A stretch of 64,000 nucleotides of DNA from Bacteroidota bacterium (GCA_023429135.1 JAEYWD010000008.1:124001-188000); one strand, 5' to 3'. Positions 17,589-26,975 are shown, numbered from the stretch's first letter. The notes: generated by a model not told the origin, from the letters alone. Made by a program: numbers and translations.

Positions 17589-18169
17589 AAATTTCATGGT
17601 TATATAACCCGTTTATCCAGATTGCCGGAACCGGCTCCTTATGGTGGGGCCTTCTACTCATGCTCGTTACGGCATTTCTTGGAGGTCTCAACAATGTGCA
17701 TTATGATGGTGTAATCGACATTCATGCCGGAATGCCAGCTCCTTTGACATTTTTTATCCTGGAATCGATCGTAAGCTGGCTCCTTTTTTCAGTTTTCCTC
17801 CTGATAGCCGCAAAGGTTTTATCACAATCGAAAGTGAGGGCCATTGATATATTCGGGACTCAGGCCCTGGCGAGGTACCCCTATTTTTTAATTTCGCTGA
17901 TCAGCTTCATTCCGTATTTTCATTTCGAGTTTACCGGTATGCCCGATTTATCAGCTTCACTGATCATTTTTGGGCTTATCTCATTGGTATTCACAATCTG
18001 GACCGTGATATTGATGTACAACGCGTATAGTGTTTCAGCAAACCTGAAAGGAACAAAAGCCGTTGTTAGCTTTATTGTGGCTCTGGTGATTGCCGAAGTC
18101 TTATTCAAAATAATTCTTATTAATTCATATAGTTCTGTCTTAAGGTTTATCAATTCCATTCAGCTATGA
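17585..18169 (+). CDS. Yip1-like multi-pass membrane protein
   Basis: A 194-residue protein with about five hydrophobic segments (near residues 18-33, 55-78, 95-115, 125-147 and 160-180). An Asn-Ala-Tyr pattern occurs in the fourth segment (ILMYNAYSVSANLKG). The arrangement resembles the Yip1-domain family of small bacterial membrane proteins, whose function is unknown. It overlaps the genes on both sides by 4 nt, so the three proteins are probably made in step. Confidence 0.55.
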   Translation: MKISWLYNPFIQIAGTGSLWWGLLLMLVTAFLGGLNNVHYDGVIDIHAGMPAPLTFFILESIVSWLLFSVFLLIAAKVLSQSKVRAIDIFGTQALARYPYFLISLISFIPYFHFEFTGMPDLSASLIIFGLISLVFTIWTVILMYNAYSVSANLKGTKAVVSFIVALVIAEVLFKIILINSYSSVLRFINSIQL

Positions 18170-18573
18170 AAGACTTATCTTATTACAAGTCCAAACGATT
18201 TGCCTATACTACGATTGTAGCGGCTATTTTTATTACTACTGTTTTCTATTTCGGGATGAAGGATCCCAAGGTTATTGTTGCCCATGGCAAATTTGAAGTA
18301 AAAGGGATTTATGGCTTTATAGCAGACATAAAAAATCTCAAGGTAGATACGGTTAGTTCCCTTCCTGAAATTTCGATGCGAACCAATGGTTTTGCTGGTG
18401 GTGGCGTATTAAAAGGTAAATTTACTTTAACCAACGACGAAAAGGTATTACTCTTTGCTCGTAGACACTCCCAACCGTTTATCAGAATTATGGGATCAGG
18501 AGAACGAACAGTTTACATCAGCTATAAAGATCCTGATCAAACCCGTACATTGTTTAACAAGCTTAAACCCTAG
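18166..18573 (+). CDS. Membrane-anchored PH-like domain protein
   Basis: A 135-residue protein with a single membrane anchor (about residues 13-32). The exported beta-rich domain includes FTLTNDEKVLLFARR and VYISYKDPDQTRTLFNKLK. The ISYKDPxxTRxLFxxL ending is typical of bacterial pleckstrin-homology-like domains. It is the last gene of the DUF2089/Yip1 triad and starts inside the end of the membrane protein gene. Function is unknown; envelope stress sensing is a guess. Confidence 0.5.
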   Translation: MKDLSYYKSKRFAYTTIVAAIFITTVFYFGMKDPKVIVAHGKFEVKGIYGFIADIKNLKVDTVSSLPEISMRTNGFAGGGVLKGKFTLTNDEKVLLFARRHSQPFIRIMGSGERTVYISYKDPDQTRTLFNKLKP

Positions 18574-18664
18574 GTTAGGGCTTCTTTATCTTTAAACAGG
18601 TCTTTTAATTAATTTATTTCCTTCGGAAAAAATCCTACATTTATATTCCTCAAACGAATAAATC

Positions 18665-19525
18665 ATGGATATCTCCGAATTCAAAATCAAAGAAGGCAGA
18701 AAAGTTAAGCTGTCGGAAATCGACACCAGCGATACCGGCCGATACGACTCCAAAACAGAAGCTCAGGTAAAGCTCGAAGAAAACATTGAACGTATGGCCG
18801 AAATGCAGGATAAGCTTTATGCGCAGGACCGATATTCGGTTTTGATTATCCTGCAGGCAATGGACACTGCCGGCAAAGACGGTATTGTGAAGCATGTAAT
18901 GAAAGGTCTGAACCCCCAGGGAACCTATGTGCAGAGTTTCAAACAGCCGTCTTCCGAAGAGCTGGATCATGACTATTTGTGGCGGATCAACAAACATCTT
19001 CCCGAACGTGGCCGGATAGGCATATTTAACCGGTCGTATTATGAGGAAGTGCTTGTTGTAAAGGTGCATAACATCATCCAGGTGCAACAACTGCCTGAAG
19101 AAATCAAGAATGAAAATATCTGGAAAGACCGTTACCGCCAGATGCGCGATTACGAGCAGTATTTAAGCGAAAACGGAACTAAAATTATAAAGCTTTTTCT
19201 GCATATATCGAAAGACGAGCAAAAAGAGCGTTTGCTTGCCCGCATTGATGATGGTTCGAAAAACTGGAAGTTTTCGGCTGCCGATATCAAGGAAAGGCAG
19301 TACTGGGACCAATACCAACAATGTTACGAAGAAGCGATTGAGGCAACCAGCACCGAACAGGCTCCATGGTATTTAATACCTGCGGATAAGAAATGGTTTG
19401 CCCGGTTGGCAGTATCCGAAATTATTGTAAAAACACTTAATGACCTGAAATTGGAATATCCATCTGTTTCGAAGGATCAGCTTGCAGTGCTCGAAGAATG
19501 TAAAAAGAAATTGCTGGCAGAATAA
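18665..19525 (+). CDS. Polyphosphate kinase 2 family protein
   Basis: A 286-residue PPK2-domain protein. Walker A is in ILQAMDTAGKDGI (about residues 62-74), followed by GLNPQGTYVQSFKQPS and the Walker B/lid region GIFNRSYYEEVLVVKVH. The C-terminal WYLIPADKKWFARL block is also conserved. PPK2 enzymes move phosphate between polyphosphate and nucleotides. The single-domain length and the motif set fit polyphosphate:AMP or ADP phosphotransferases, but the class cannot be fixed by reading. It is monocistronic. Confidence 0.85.
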   Translation: MDISEFKIKEGRKVKLSEIDTSDTGRYDSKTEAQVKLEENIERMAEMQDKLYAQDRYSVLIILQAMDTAGKDGIVKHVMKGLNPQGTYVQSFKQPSSEELDHDYLWRINKHLPERGRIGIFNRSYYEEVLVVKVHNIIQVQQLPEEIKNENIWKDRYRQMRDYEQYLSENGTKIIKLFLHISKDEQKERLLARIDDGSKNWKFSAADIKERQYWDQYQQCYEEAIEATSTEQAPWYLIPADKKWFARLAVSEIIVKTLNDLKLEYPSVSKDQLAVLEECKKKLLAE

Positions 19526-19528
19526 TAA

Positions 19529-20126
19529 CTATGGAACGTATTCTTTTTTGATAGTTGCTTTTATCAATTCTTCTATTTCCTTACCAGTTACATCATAAAA
19601 AGGCTTTAACAAATTGAAGCTCTTTCCTTTTTTATAGTTGTTACTATTGGACAGGAAATTCAACGCATCCTTCGATTTTAACCTATGATTGGAATAAATA
19701 CCTGCCAGAGTAATCATTTCCTTTAACGACAAATCCTCCATCAGCAAGGAATAAATATCGTAATAGTCACGCCATTCACTTCTGCGCAACATTACCTCTA
19801 TCTTCATTGCACCAAGAGTTTCCTTGTTTAGCAATAAAAGAAACTTTTACTCCATCAACTATAAAATTCACCTGTTCAAATCCTAAAATATTACGTGACT
19901 CAATAGCCCCAACAGTTTCGAGTTCTTTTTCAATAACTGGCCAATCCACTATGGGTCTATCCTTTTTCAGGCTAACTAACCATTTACAAAAATCCAGGTC
20001 CTCGCTAAGCCGTTTCCCTATCTGAAGGGAGAGTGCAGTTCCTCCAATAAGTGTATATCCTTTCAAACAATTTAATTTTGAAAATGCCTCAAATATTTTA
20101 TTAGTTTTATCTGCTAGGCCTTGCAT
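19529..20126 (-). pseudogene. Nucleotidyltransferase AbiEii-like toxin gene, frameshifted
   Basis: Two minus-strand frames join end to end as one AbiEii-type protein. The first (from 20126) has LKGYTLIGGTALSLQIGKR and SEDLDFCKW, the nucleotidyltransferase core of the family. The second (19529 to about 19834) continues with NKETLGAMKIEVMLRRSEW and RDYYDIYSLL, the usual middle part. The register changes near 19825-19845, and one extra base would explain it. Each half ends or begins in meaningless sequence in the other frame. Either the gene is broken or the assembly has an error here. Confidence 0.65.
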
Positions 20127-20445
20127 ATAAATGATTTATATCTTTTACTTTTAAAGTCACTGATATATTTATCGGGGTTTTTTATATCAAAGAGGAGAAA
20201 GGCATAAAGGCGGTTCAAACCGTGATAGACCGGTTCCTGCGATAACATCTGGTCCTGCCATACTTTTTGAATCTTCTTCTTGGGAAACATCCTGAACAAG
20301 GCAAAAATTTCCTCTATATCCAGATGAACCAATACTTTCCCAATCAACTCATCGTCCGAAATCTGATAGATTGAAGCGTTGTCGTACGACCAAAAGGCTT
20401 TTCCTTCTTAAGTTTTTGAATAAGAATGCTCCTGTCATTATCCAT
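20114..20445 (-). pseudogene. DUF6922-like partner of the AbiEii-like gene, frameshifted
   Basis: From the ATG at 20445 the frame reads a basic start (DRSILIQKLKKEK) and then loses sense. In another register the sequence continues as FWSYDNASIYQISDDELIG, then HLDIEEIFALF and IQKVWQDQML. This resembles the small DUF6922-type protein that often precedes AbiEii-like toxins in Bacteroidota. The switch is at the TTTT run at 20399-20402 (plus strand), where one more T would restore the frame. It overlaps the AbiEii-like gene start by 13 nt, as expected for an operon. Confidence 0.5.
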
Positions 20446-20645
20446 ATGAGTAATCTACAGATATATCACAAAAATAAAAATACAGGATGTCAATAGCAAC
20501 TAAATTTTAAACAATTCCTGTCGATCCATGAATATATAACATATCTGCCCCCAATAAAAATCATACTTTTTGCCTGCCTTGTTCGTTATTTTCGATGTAT
20601 TGTATTTGTCTAAATACTAGTTACTCAATACTAAATACTAAGACT

Positions 20646-21839
20646 ATGTTCGACCCAGCAAGCAAAATTCAGGATTTACACCAGTTCGGTGAGTTTGGCG
20701 ATGTTAACCCATCCATTACCGACTCGGCAACATATACATTTATGCAGGCCAAAACCATGGCCGATACTTTCCAGGGAAAAGCTGAGGGTTGCTACCTGTA
20801 CTCGCGTCACTGGAATCCAAGTAATAAATATCTTTCGGATGCCCTGGCTGCCATGGAAGGTACCGAAGAGGGGTGGGTAACAGCATCGGGAATGAGCGCC
20901 ATCACTTGCGCTATTCTTCATAGTTGCAATGCCGGCGATCATATTGTTTCGAGTATCACCACTTATGGCGGAACCTTTGCTTTTTTGCAGAACTGGTTAA
21001 CTAAGTTCAACATTACCTCAACATTTGTTGATATAACGGACTTGAAAGCCGTCGAAAATGCGATTAAACCCAATACAAAGATTATCTATACCGAAACCAT
21101 GACCAACCCGCTCCTCCAGGTTTCGGATATACCAGCTCTGGCCGACATTGCCAATAAAAAAGGAGTGAAGCTGATTGTGGATAACACTTTTACCCCCATG
21201 ATGATTTCGCCGGCGCGTATGGGAGCACATATTGTGGTTTACAGCCTTACCAAATATGTAAATGGCAAAAACGACTGTGTTGCCGGAGCCATTTGTGCCG
21301 ACAAGGAATTTATCGATTCCATGATTAACGTAAACGACGGTACTGCTATGTTGTTGGGTCCTGCGTTGGATCCGCTGCGGTCGTCGGCCATTCTGAAAAA
21401 TATGCATACACTGCACATCCGAATGAGGCAGCACAGTTATAATGCCATGTACCTGGCTGAAAAATTTAATGCAGCCGGCGTTCCTACTATTTATCCTGGT
21501 TTACCGGGAACCAAAGGTCACAAGGTTCTGAACCGCATTATGAACCCAGGTTACGGTTATGGAGGTATGATTGCCATCGACTTGGGCACTGCCAAACGTG
21601 CTGCCGAAGTAATGGAACTGATGGAAATGAACGATGTTGGCTATCTGGCCGTGAGCCTTGGGTATTTTAAAACTTTGTTCAGTAACTCAGGAAAAAGTAC
21701 TTCGAGTGAAGTTCCTGAAGATACCCAGAAAGAAATGGGCCTGTCCGAAGGACTGGTGCGTTTCAGTGTAGGTTTGGATAACAACATTGCCCGCACATGG
21801 GAAAGAATTGAGGGATGTTTAAAGAAGGTTGGAGGATAA
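20646..21839 (+). CDS. Cys/Met-metabolism PLP-dependent enzyme (methionine gamma-lyase/cystathionine gamma-synthase type)
   Basis: 397 residues from the ATG at 20646; the upstream in-frame TTG would add only repeat-derived sequence. It is a fold-type I PLP enzyme: ASGMSAITCAI, SITTYGGTFAF, IYTETMTNPLLQVSDI, LIVDNTFTPMM, and YSLTKYVNGKNDCVAGA with the PLP-binding lysine. The SLTKYxNGKND variant differs from the usual SxTKYxxGHSD, so the exact reaction (gamma-elimination of methionine or cystathionine, or gamma-replacement) is uncertain. The gene stands between the decayed AbiE-like locus and a MNT/HEPN pair. Confidence 0.8.
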   Translation: MFDPASKIQDLHQFGEFGDVNPSITDSATYTFMQAKTMADTFQGKAEGCYLYSRHWNPSNKYLSDALAAMEGTEEGWVTASGMSAITCAILHSCNAGDHIVSSITTYGGTFAFLQNWLTKFNITSTFVDITDLKAVENAIKPNTKIIYTETMTNPLLQVSDIPALADIANKKGVKLIVDNTFTPMMISPARMGAHIVVYSLTKYVNGKNDCVAGAICADKEFIDSMINVNDGTAMLLGPALDPLRSSAILKNMHTLHIRMRQHSYNAMYLAEKFNAAGVPTIYPGLPGTKGHKVLNRIMNPGYGYGGMIAIDLGTAKRAAEVMELMEMNDVGYLAVSLGYFKTLFSNSGKSTSSEVPEDTQKEMGLSEGLVRFSVGLDNNIARTWERIEGCLKKVGG

Positions 21840-21916
21840 TATTTCAGAGGTATCACTTTTTGAATTTTAGATAATATCACTAATTTTGTGTAACAATTTT
21901 AATTTAAGGAATTTAA

Positions 21917-22222
21917 TTGAAGAACGAGTTCTTAGATATTATCAAGAAAAGTGTTCTGAAATATGACCCCAAAGCTCAGGTTGTCCTCTACGGATCAAGA
22001 GCCAGAGGCGATTTCAGGAACGATTCGGATTGGGATATTCTTATAATTTTAAGTCTTGCCGAAACCGAAGCTATCAAGAAAAGAATCCGGGATGAACTTT
22101 ATTTAGCAGAAATTGATCACAATAAGGCCATCAGCTCGTTAATATATTCAAAAAAAACCTGGAACAATTTAATCGCTACACCTTTGTATAAAAACATCTA
22201 TTCAGAAGGCGTTCCCCTATGA
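21917..22222 (+). CDS. MNT-type minimal nucleotidyltransferase (antitoxin candidate)
   Basis: A 101-residue protein starting at a TTG, with AAGGA 6 nt upstream; no in-frame ATG precedes the core. The core is GSRARGDFRNDSDWDIL (residues 26-42), the GSxxRG...SDxDL signature of polymerase-beta-like MNT proteins, with both metal-binding aspartates present. The stop overlaps the HEPN gene by 4 nt (ATGA). In MNT/HEPN modules the MNT protein neutralises the HEPN toxin, in known cases by adding AMP to it. I infer the same role here. Confidence 0.82.
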   Translation: MKNEFLDIIKKSVLKYDPKAQVVLYGSRARGDFRNDSDWDILIILSLAETEAIKKRIRDELYLAEIDHNKAISSLIYSKKTWNNLIATPLYKNIYSEGVPL

Positions 22223-22605
22223 GCTATACTAAAGAGCAACTAATACAATACAGAATTCAAAGAGCTCATGAAAGTATTTTGGAAGCTAAACTACTTTCTG
22301 AATCTAACCATTGGAATACAACTGTGAACCGGTTATATTATGCTGTTTATTATGTGGTATCTGCTTATCTTATTAAAATTGAACAATCACCTGGCTCACA
22401 CAGTGGAACAAAAACTTTATTCAACCAGGAATTAATCAAAAGTAAGAAGCTTGATCTTGATTATGGCAAACTCTACAACAATCTTTTTAGTATGAGGCAC
22501 GAAAGCGATTATGGCGATTTTCAAACTTTTACCAGGGAGCAAGTAGAGCCATATATTTTAAAAACAGAAGAGCTGCTTTCCAAAATTGAAAACCTGCTCT
22601 CTTAA
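22219..22605 (+). CDS. HEPN-domain protein (toxin candidate)
   Basis: A 128-residue all-helical protein of the HEPN family: EQLIQYRIQRAHESILEAK at the start, VNRLYYAVYYVVSAYL in the middle, and MRHESDYGDF at residues 92-101. It overlaps the MNT gene by 4 nt and is the classical second half of a MNT/HEPN toxin-antitoxin module. The Rx4-6H ribonuclease motif of active HEPN toxins is not evident, so it may bind nucleotides or RNA without cutting. Confidence 0.8.
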   Translation: MSYTKEQLIQYRIQRAHESILEAKLLSESNHWNTTVNRLYYAVYYVVSAYLIKIEQSPGSHSGTKTLFNQELIKSKKLDLDYGKLYNNLFSMRHESDYGDFQTFTREQVEPYILKTEELLSKIENLLS

Positions 22606-22644
22606 GATCCTTTTTAACAACTTTTTCTTCTCCCCTATTTTTGC

Positions 22645-22652
22645 TACTTTTG
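22645..22652 (+). promoter_or_regulatory. Candidate -7 element for the cation exporter gene
   Basis: TACTTTTG fits TAnnTTTG and is followed by GCAGC 24 nt before the ATG at 22676. A second match, TATTTTTG, lies just upstream. No clear -33 element. Confidence 0.4.
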
Positions 22653-22675
22653 CAGCTATTTAACAGAAATAGTGA

Positions 22676-23587
22676 ATGTCGGGGCACGGTCATAGTCATG
22701 GTCATCATCACGAAGGGAACAGTCAGCGTAACCTGCTCTGGACTACGCTGCTGAATATCGTTATCACAGTTGCAGAAGTAATCGGAGGGTTATTATCCAA
22801 CAGTCTTGCCCTGTTGGGCGATGCACTGCATAATTTCAGCGATGCAGTAGCGGTTTTTATTGCATATCTTGCTAACCGCATCAGTAAACGCAAGTCAACT
22901 CCCAGCAAAACTTTCGGGTATAAACGTATCGAGATTCTTGCAGCACTTTTTAATGCCGTGGTGCTGATTGTGATTTGTATTTTTCTGTTTGTAGAAGCTG
23001 TTAAGCGTTTCTCGGAACCTCAGGAAATAAAGGGAATGCTAATGTTTGTTGTTGCTTCCGTTGGTTTGGTTGCAAACCTTATCGGAATGCTGCTTCTGCA
23101 CAAGCATGCACATCAGAATCTCAACATTAAAGCTGCATACCTGCATTTGCTTGGCGATACGTTGTCGTCGGTTTTGGTTATAATCAGTGGTATTCTTATT
23201 ATCTACCTGAAATGGTATTGGATCGATCCGGTAATTACTATCCTGATCGGATTATACATCCTCAAAGAAACTTTTGTGATTCTTCGCCAGACAATCAACA
23301 TATTGATGCAGTTTGCGCCCGATGAAATCAATATTTTCGATATAAAGAAAGAAATTGAGTTATACACTGAGATTGACAATGTCCATCATGTGCATATCTG
23401 GTGCCTCAACGATAACCAGGTGCATTTTGAGTGCCATATTGACCTGAAGAACGACCTGCTTCAGAGTGAAACCGAATCGATCCGGGACAATATTAAAACC
23501 ATGCTGCACGATAAATTTGGAATAACACACAGCACAATGCAATTCGAGTTTAATTGCTGCAGTAACAAACAGTTGATTCATAAATAA
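22676..23587 (+). CDS. Cation diffusion facilitator (CzcD/ZitB-like metal exporter)
   Basis: A 303-residue inner-membrane protein with six predicted helices. A histidine-rich N-terminus (GHGHSHGHHH) probably collects zinc. The transport site is formed by ALLGDALHNFSDAV in helix 2 and HLLGDTLSSV in helix 5. The C-terminal cytoplasmic domain (about 215-303) has HHVHIWCL, typical of the family. It should export Zn(II) or a similar divalent ion using the proton gradient. A small metal-binding protein gene follows 16 bp downstream, suggesting one operon for metal handling. Confidence 0.9.
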   Translation: MSGHGHSHGHHHEGNSQRNLLWTTLLNIVITVAEVIGGLLSNSLALLGDALHNFSDAVAVFIAYLANRISKRKSTPSKTFGYKRIEILAALFNAVVLIVICIFLFVEAVKRFSEPQEIKGMLMFVVASVGLVANLIGMLLLHKHAHQNLNIKAAYLHLLGDTLSSVLVIISGILIIYLKWYWIDPVITILIGLYILKETFVILRQTINILMQFAPDEINIFDIKKEIELYTEIDNVHHVHIWCLNDNQVHFECHIDLKNDLLQSETESIRDNIKTMLHDKFGITHSTMQFEFNCCSNKQLIHK

Positions 23588-23603
23588 CTAAATCCAAGAT
23601 TGT

Positions 23604-23813
23604 ATGGAAACTAAAACCGTTTTAATAGAAGGAATGACCTGCAGTCATTGCAAAGCCAATGTTGAGAGGGCAATTAATTCAGTTGAAGGAGTAAAAGAGA
23701 CAGTGGCCGATCCTGCAACCGGACTCGTTGTAATCAAAGCAGAAGAATTAGATCTTGATAAAGTTAAATCATCTGTTGAAAAAATCGGATATACCTACGC
23801 AGGAAGTAAATAA
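23604..23813 (+). CDS. Small heavy-metal-associated (HMA/CopZ-like) protein
   Basis: A 69-residue ferredoxin-fold HMA domain: the metal site GMTCSHC has Cys13 and Cys16, followed by NVERAINSVEGVK and the closing KIGYTYAG. Such stand-alone domains carry Cu(I) or another soft metal in the cytoplasm. It lies 16 bp after the cation exporter and is probably co-transcribed with it. No P-type ATPase is nearby. Confidence 0.85.
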   Translation: METKTVLIEGMTCSHCKANVERAINSVEGVKETVADPATGLVVIKAEELDLDKVKSSVEKIGYTYAGSK

Positions 23814-23887
23814 CTGCTTCTTTCCATGGAAATACAAAAATCGTGACAAAACTTAACTTCTTTTAACCAACGTAAATACTAAAGGTA

Positions 23888-23918
23888 TTGACTCGAATCA
23901 AAAAATAGGCTAAGTTTG
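23888..23918 (+). promoter_or_regulatory. Bacteroidota-type promoter for the M16 protease
   Basis: TTG at 23888-23890, 20 nt, then TAAGTTTG at 23911-23918. Both elements and spacing match the consensus. The start codon is 42 nt further on. Confidence 0.65.
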
Positions 23919-23959
23919 AATTATCCAAATTTTCAATTTTTAACCAATACTTTTATCTT

Positions 23960-26776
23960 ATGAAATCAACGCCTTTAAAATTCCTTACCGCATTATTTGC
24001 GCTTGTTTTGCTATTGCCAAAACTCCAGGCTCAAACCTACGATCTGAACTCCTTTCCGCCACTCGATCCTAAAGTAAAATATGGGGTTCTTCCCAACGGG
24101 ATGAAATATTACATCCGTGAAAACAAATTACCTGAGAACCGTGCTGAGTTCTATATAGCTCATAATGTTGGAGCTATCCAGGAAGATGACAACCAGGACG
24201 GATTAGCCCACTTTTCCGAGCACATGGCTTTTAACGGAACAAAAAACTTCCCAAAAAAATCGTTACTGGACTACCTGGCAACCATTGGTGTAAAATTTGG
24301 CCAGAACGTTAATGCCGGAACAGGTGTGGAACAAACTACCTACATGGTAACGTCGGTACCCCTGCTTCGTGAAGGCATTCTCGACTCGGCATTGCTTGTG
24401 CTACATGACTGGGCAAATTTTATTTCGTTCGAACCTGCCGAAATTGAATCGGAACGTGGCGTGATACGCGAAGAATGGCGTATGTACGGCTCAGCCGGTA
24501 TGCGTATGGACAATAAATTAAGACCTGTGATTTACAAAGACTCCAAATATGCTAAACGCAACGTAATTGGAGATACTGCAGTAATCAACAATTTCGAGCA
24601 TGAAACTATTAAAAACTTCTACAAAAAGTGGTATCGTCCCGACTTACAAGCGGTCGTAATAGTTGGCGACTTTGACTGTAATGCTGTGGAAGCAAAAATA
24701 AAAAAGCTTTTCAGCGATATTCCTGCTGCTGTTAACCCTGCTCCCCGAGAAATATATCCCTTACCCAACAATGTTGAACCCTTAATAGGTGTAGCATCCG
24801 ACCCTGAAGCAACCAACACCGAAATTGCGGTTTACTATAAAGCCGAAAAGGTAAAGGATAGTGATAAAAATTTGGGATATATGCGTCTTCAGCTTGTTCA
24901 GCGATTGATAAACAGCATGTTCGGACAGCGTATGAGCGAAATATCCCGCAAGGAAAATGCTCCTTTCCTGAATGCTGCTTGTTTCTATTCGGGATTTACA
25001 CGCGCAAAAGATGCATTTATTGGATATGCTTATGCCCGTAACAACGAAGGTGTAAAAGCCTTATCGGCTCTTCTAACCGAAATGGAGCGGATGAAACAGT
25101 TTGGCTTTACACAGGGCGAACTCGACCGGGCAAAAGCAAGCCTGATGCGTAATTACGAGTCGCAGTTTACCGAAAAAGACAAACGCAAAAACCGCGAACT
25201 GGTTTATCCAAATATCGGAAATTTCACATCCAATAACCCCAATCCGGGAATTGAATATGAATATGAGTTTGCGAAAAACATGGTTCCCGGAATTACAATT
25301 CAGGAAATCAACAATGAAGTGAAAAAATATGTTCATCCTGAAAATATGATAGTAAGCGTTACTGGTCCTGAAAAGGAAGGGGTAACATTGCCAAAAGAAC
25401 AGGAGATTAAAGATGCAATTACTGCGGTAAGTACATCCAAAATAGAAGCTTATGTTGATAATCTCTCCGGGAAAAAATTAATCGAAAAAGAACTTGCTCC
25501 TGGCAAAATAGCCAAAATAAGCACCAATGCATCCATGGGAACCACCGAATGGGTACTTTCAAATGGCATTAAAGTAATATTCAAACCTACCGATTTTAAG
25601 GAAGATGAATTGATAATGCAGGCCTACAGTATTGGAGGTTACTCCGCTGCCGATAACAGCGTCATACCGTCGGCCCAGGTTATGGGTAGTATTGTAAACG
25701 AAATGGGCGTGGGTAATTTTTCCCGTACCGACCTTAACAAAATGATGGCCGGTAAAAGAGTTTCGGTTAACCCGTCCATTTTTGGCGACAGGGAAGGAAT
25801 AAGTGGTTATATGTCGCCCAAAGACCTTGAAACCGGTCTCCAACTTGTTCATCTCTACTTTACACAACCCCGCTGGAACGAAACCGACTTTAAAACATGG
25901 CTGGACAGGATGAAGAACAACTACATCAACATGCAGGCTGATCCCCGGAAAGCCTACAGCGATACTTTAACTGTAGTGATGAACAACCACAACAAACGTT
26001 TCAGACCATTTACCTATCAACTTTTGGACGAGGTTAAGCTCGAAAAAGTAAAAGCTTTCTACAAGGACAGGTACTGCGATCCGGGTGATTTCACCTTTGT
26101 TTTTACCGGTAATATTAAACTCGATGAAGTAAAACCACTCTTTGAGAAATATCTGGCATCGTTGCCGACCATAAAACGTAAAGATGTTTACAAAGACGAT
26201 GGTGTTCGTCCACCAAAAGGAAAGGTTGTAAACGATTTTTCGCGCGAAAATAAAACTCCGAGAACTTCAGTATATGTTAATTATAACGGCACCTGCAAAT
26301 ATACTGCGGACGATATTCTGTACCTGGCAACCATCCGTCATATTCTTGAGCTTAGGTATGTGGAAGCCATTCGAGAAGAAAAGGGTGGCAGCTACCATGT
26401 AGGCGTATCGTACCAGGCAAAAAGGTTACCAGAACAAACGTTCAACCTGAACATGTCGTTTGATACCGATCCCAAACTCGCCGACGACCTCAAAGCCATT
26501 GTACATCGTGAGGTGAAGAAGATTATTGAAAACGGACCAACCGAAATCGACCTTCAAAAAGCAAAGGAATTTTTCCTGAAACAACGACAGGAAGATATGA
26601 AGGAAAACAACTGGTGGCTAAGTGGTCCGCTTACCGAATATTATTACCATAACATAGATATTTTAAACGGTTACGAAACCCGGGTTAAAAATTTGACAAT
26701 AAAAGCTGTTCAGGATTATGCCAAAAAAGCTTTAACCCAGGGAAATACAATAGAGGTGGTTATGCGCCCGTTATAA
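23960..26776 (+). CDS. Secreted M16 family zinc metalloprotease
   Basis: A 938-residue protein with a signal peptide (cleavage after LQAQ, residue 25). It is a fused two-half M16 peptidase (pitrilysin/PqqL type). The inverted zinc motif is HFSEH (His84, Glu87, His88), with the third ligand region in IESERGVIREEW. The second half (about residues 500-938) repeats the fold without the motif, as usual. It should degrade peptides in the periplasm. It has its own promoter and a strong terminator, so it is monocistronic. Confidence 0.92.
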   Translation: MKSTPLKFLTALFALVLLLPKLQAQTYDLNSFPPLDPKVKYGVLPNGMKYYIRENKLPENRAEFYIAHNVGAIQEDDNQDGLAHFSEHMAFNGTKNFPKKSLLDYLATIGVKFGQNVNAGTGVEQTTYMVTSVPLLREGILDSALLVLHDWANFISFEPAEIESERGVIREEWRMYGSAGMRMDNKLRPVIYKDSKYAKRNVIGDTAVINNFEHETIKNFYKKWYRPDLQAVVIVGDFDCNAVEAKIKKLFSDIPAAVNPAPREIYPLPNNVEPLIGVASDPEATNTEIAVYYKAEKVKDSDKNLGYMRLQLVQRLINSMFGQRMSEISRKENAPFLNAACFYSGFTRAKDAFIGYAYARNNEGVKALSALLTEMERMKQFGFTQGELDRAKASLMRNYESQFTEKDKRKNRELVYPNIGNFTSNNPNPGIEYEYEFAKNMVPGITIQEINNEVKKYVHPENMIVSVTGPEKEGVTLPKEQEIKDAITAVSTSKIEAYVDNLSGKKLIEKELAPGKIAKISTNASMGTTEWVLSNGIKVIFKPTDFKEDELIMQAYSIGGYSAADNSVIPSAQVMGSIVNEMGVGNFSRTDLNKMMAGKRVSVNPSIFGDREGISGYMSPKDLETGLQLVHLYFTQPRWNETDFKTWLDRMKNNYINMQADPRKAYSDTLTVVMNNHNKRFRPFTYQLLDEVKLEKVKAFYKDRYCDPGDFTFVFTGNIKLDEVKPLFEKYLASLPTIKRKDVYKDDGVRPPKGKVVNDFSRENKTPRTSVYVNYNGTCKYTADDILYLATIRHILELRYVEAIREEKGGSYHVGVSYQAKRLPEQTFNLNMSFDTDPKLADDLKAIVHREVKKIIENGPTEIDLQKAKEFFLKQRQEDMKENNWWLSGPLTEYYYHNIDILNGYETRVKNLTIKAVQDYAKKALTQGNTIEVVMRPL

Positions 26777-26819
26777 GTCTTGTGACCAAACAACAGTCTC
26801 TTGTTCATTGGATCATATC

Positions 26820-26851
26820 AAAGAGGTTGCTCAATTTACGGCAACCTCTTT
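26820..26851 (+). terminator. Terminator of the M16 protease gene
   Basis: AAAGAGGTTGC, 10-nt loop, GCAACCTCTTT: an 11-bp perfect stem 43 nt after the stop codon. Confidence 0.8.
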
Positions 26852-26975
26852 ATGCTTAATTGAGATTAAAAAACGCACAACGCAATTAACATTTTTTTGA
26901 AAAATTGCACATTTTGTTGTGCATTTTTTAAAAATGTTTATCAAATCAAGAAAGCAGGGATTAAATGCCGTGAGG

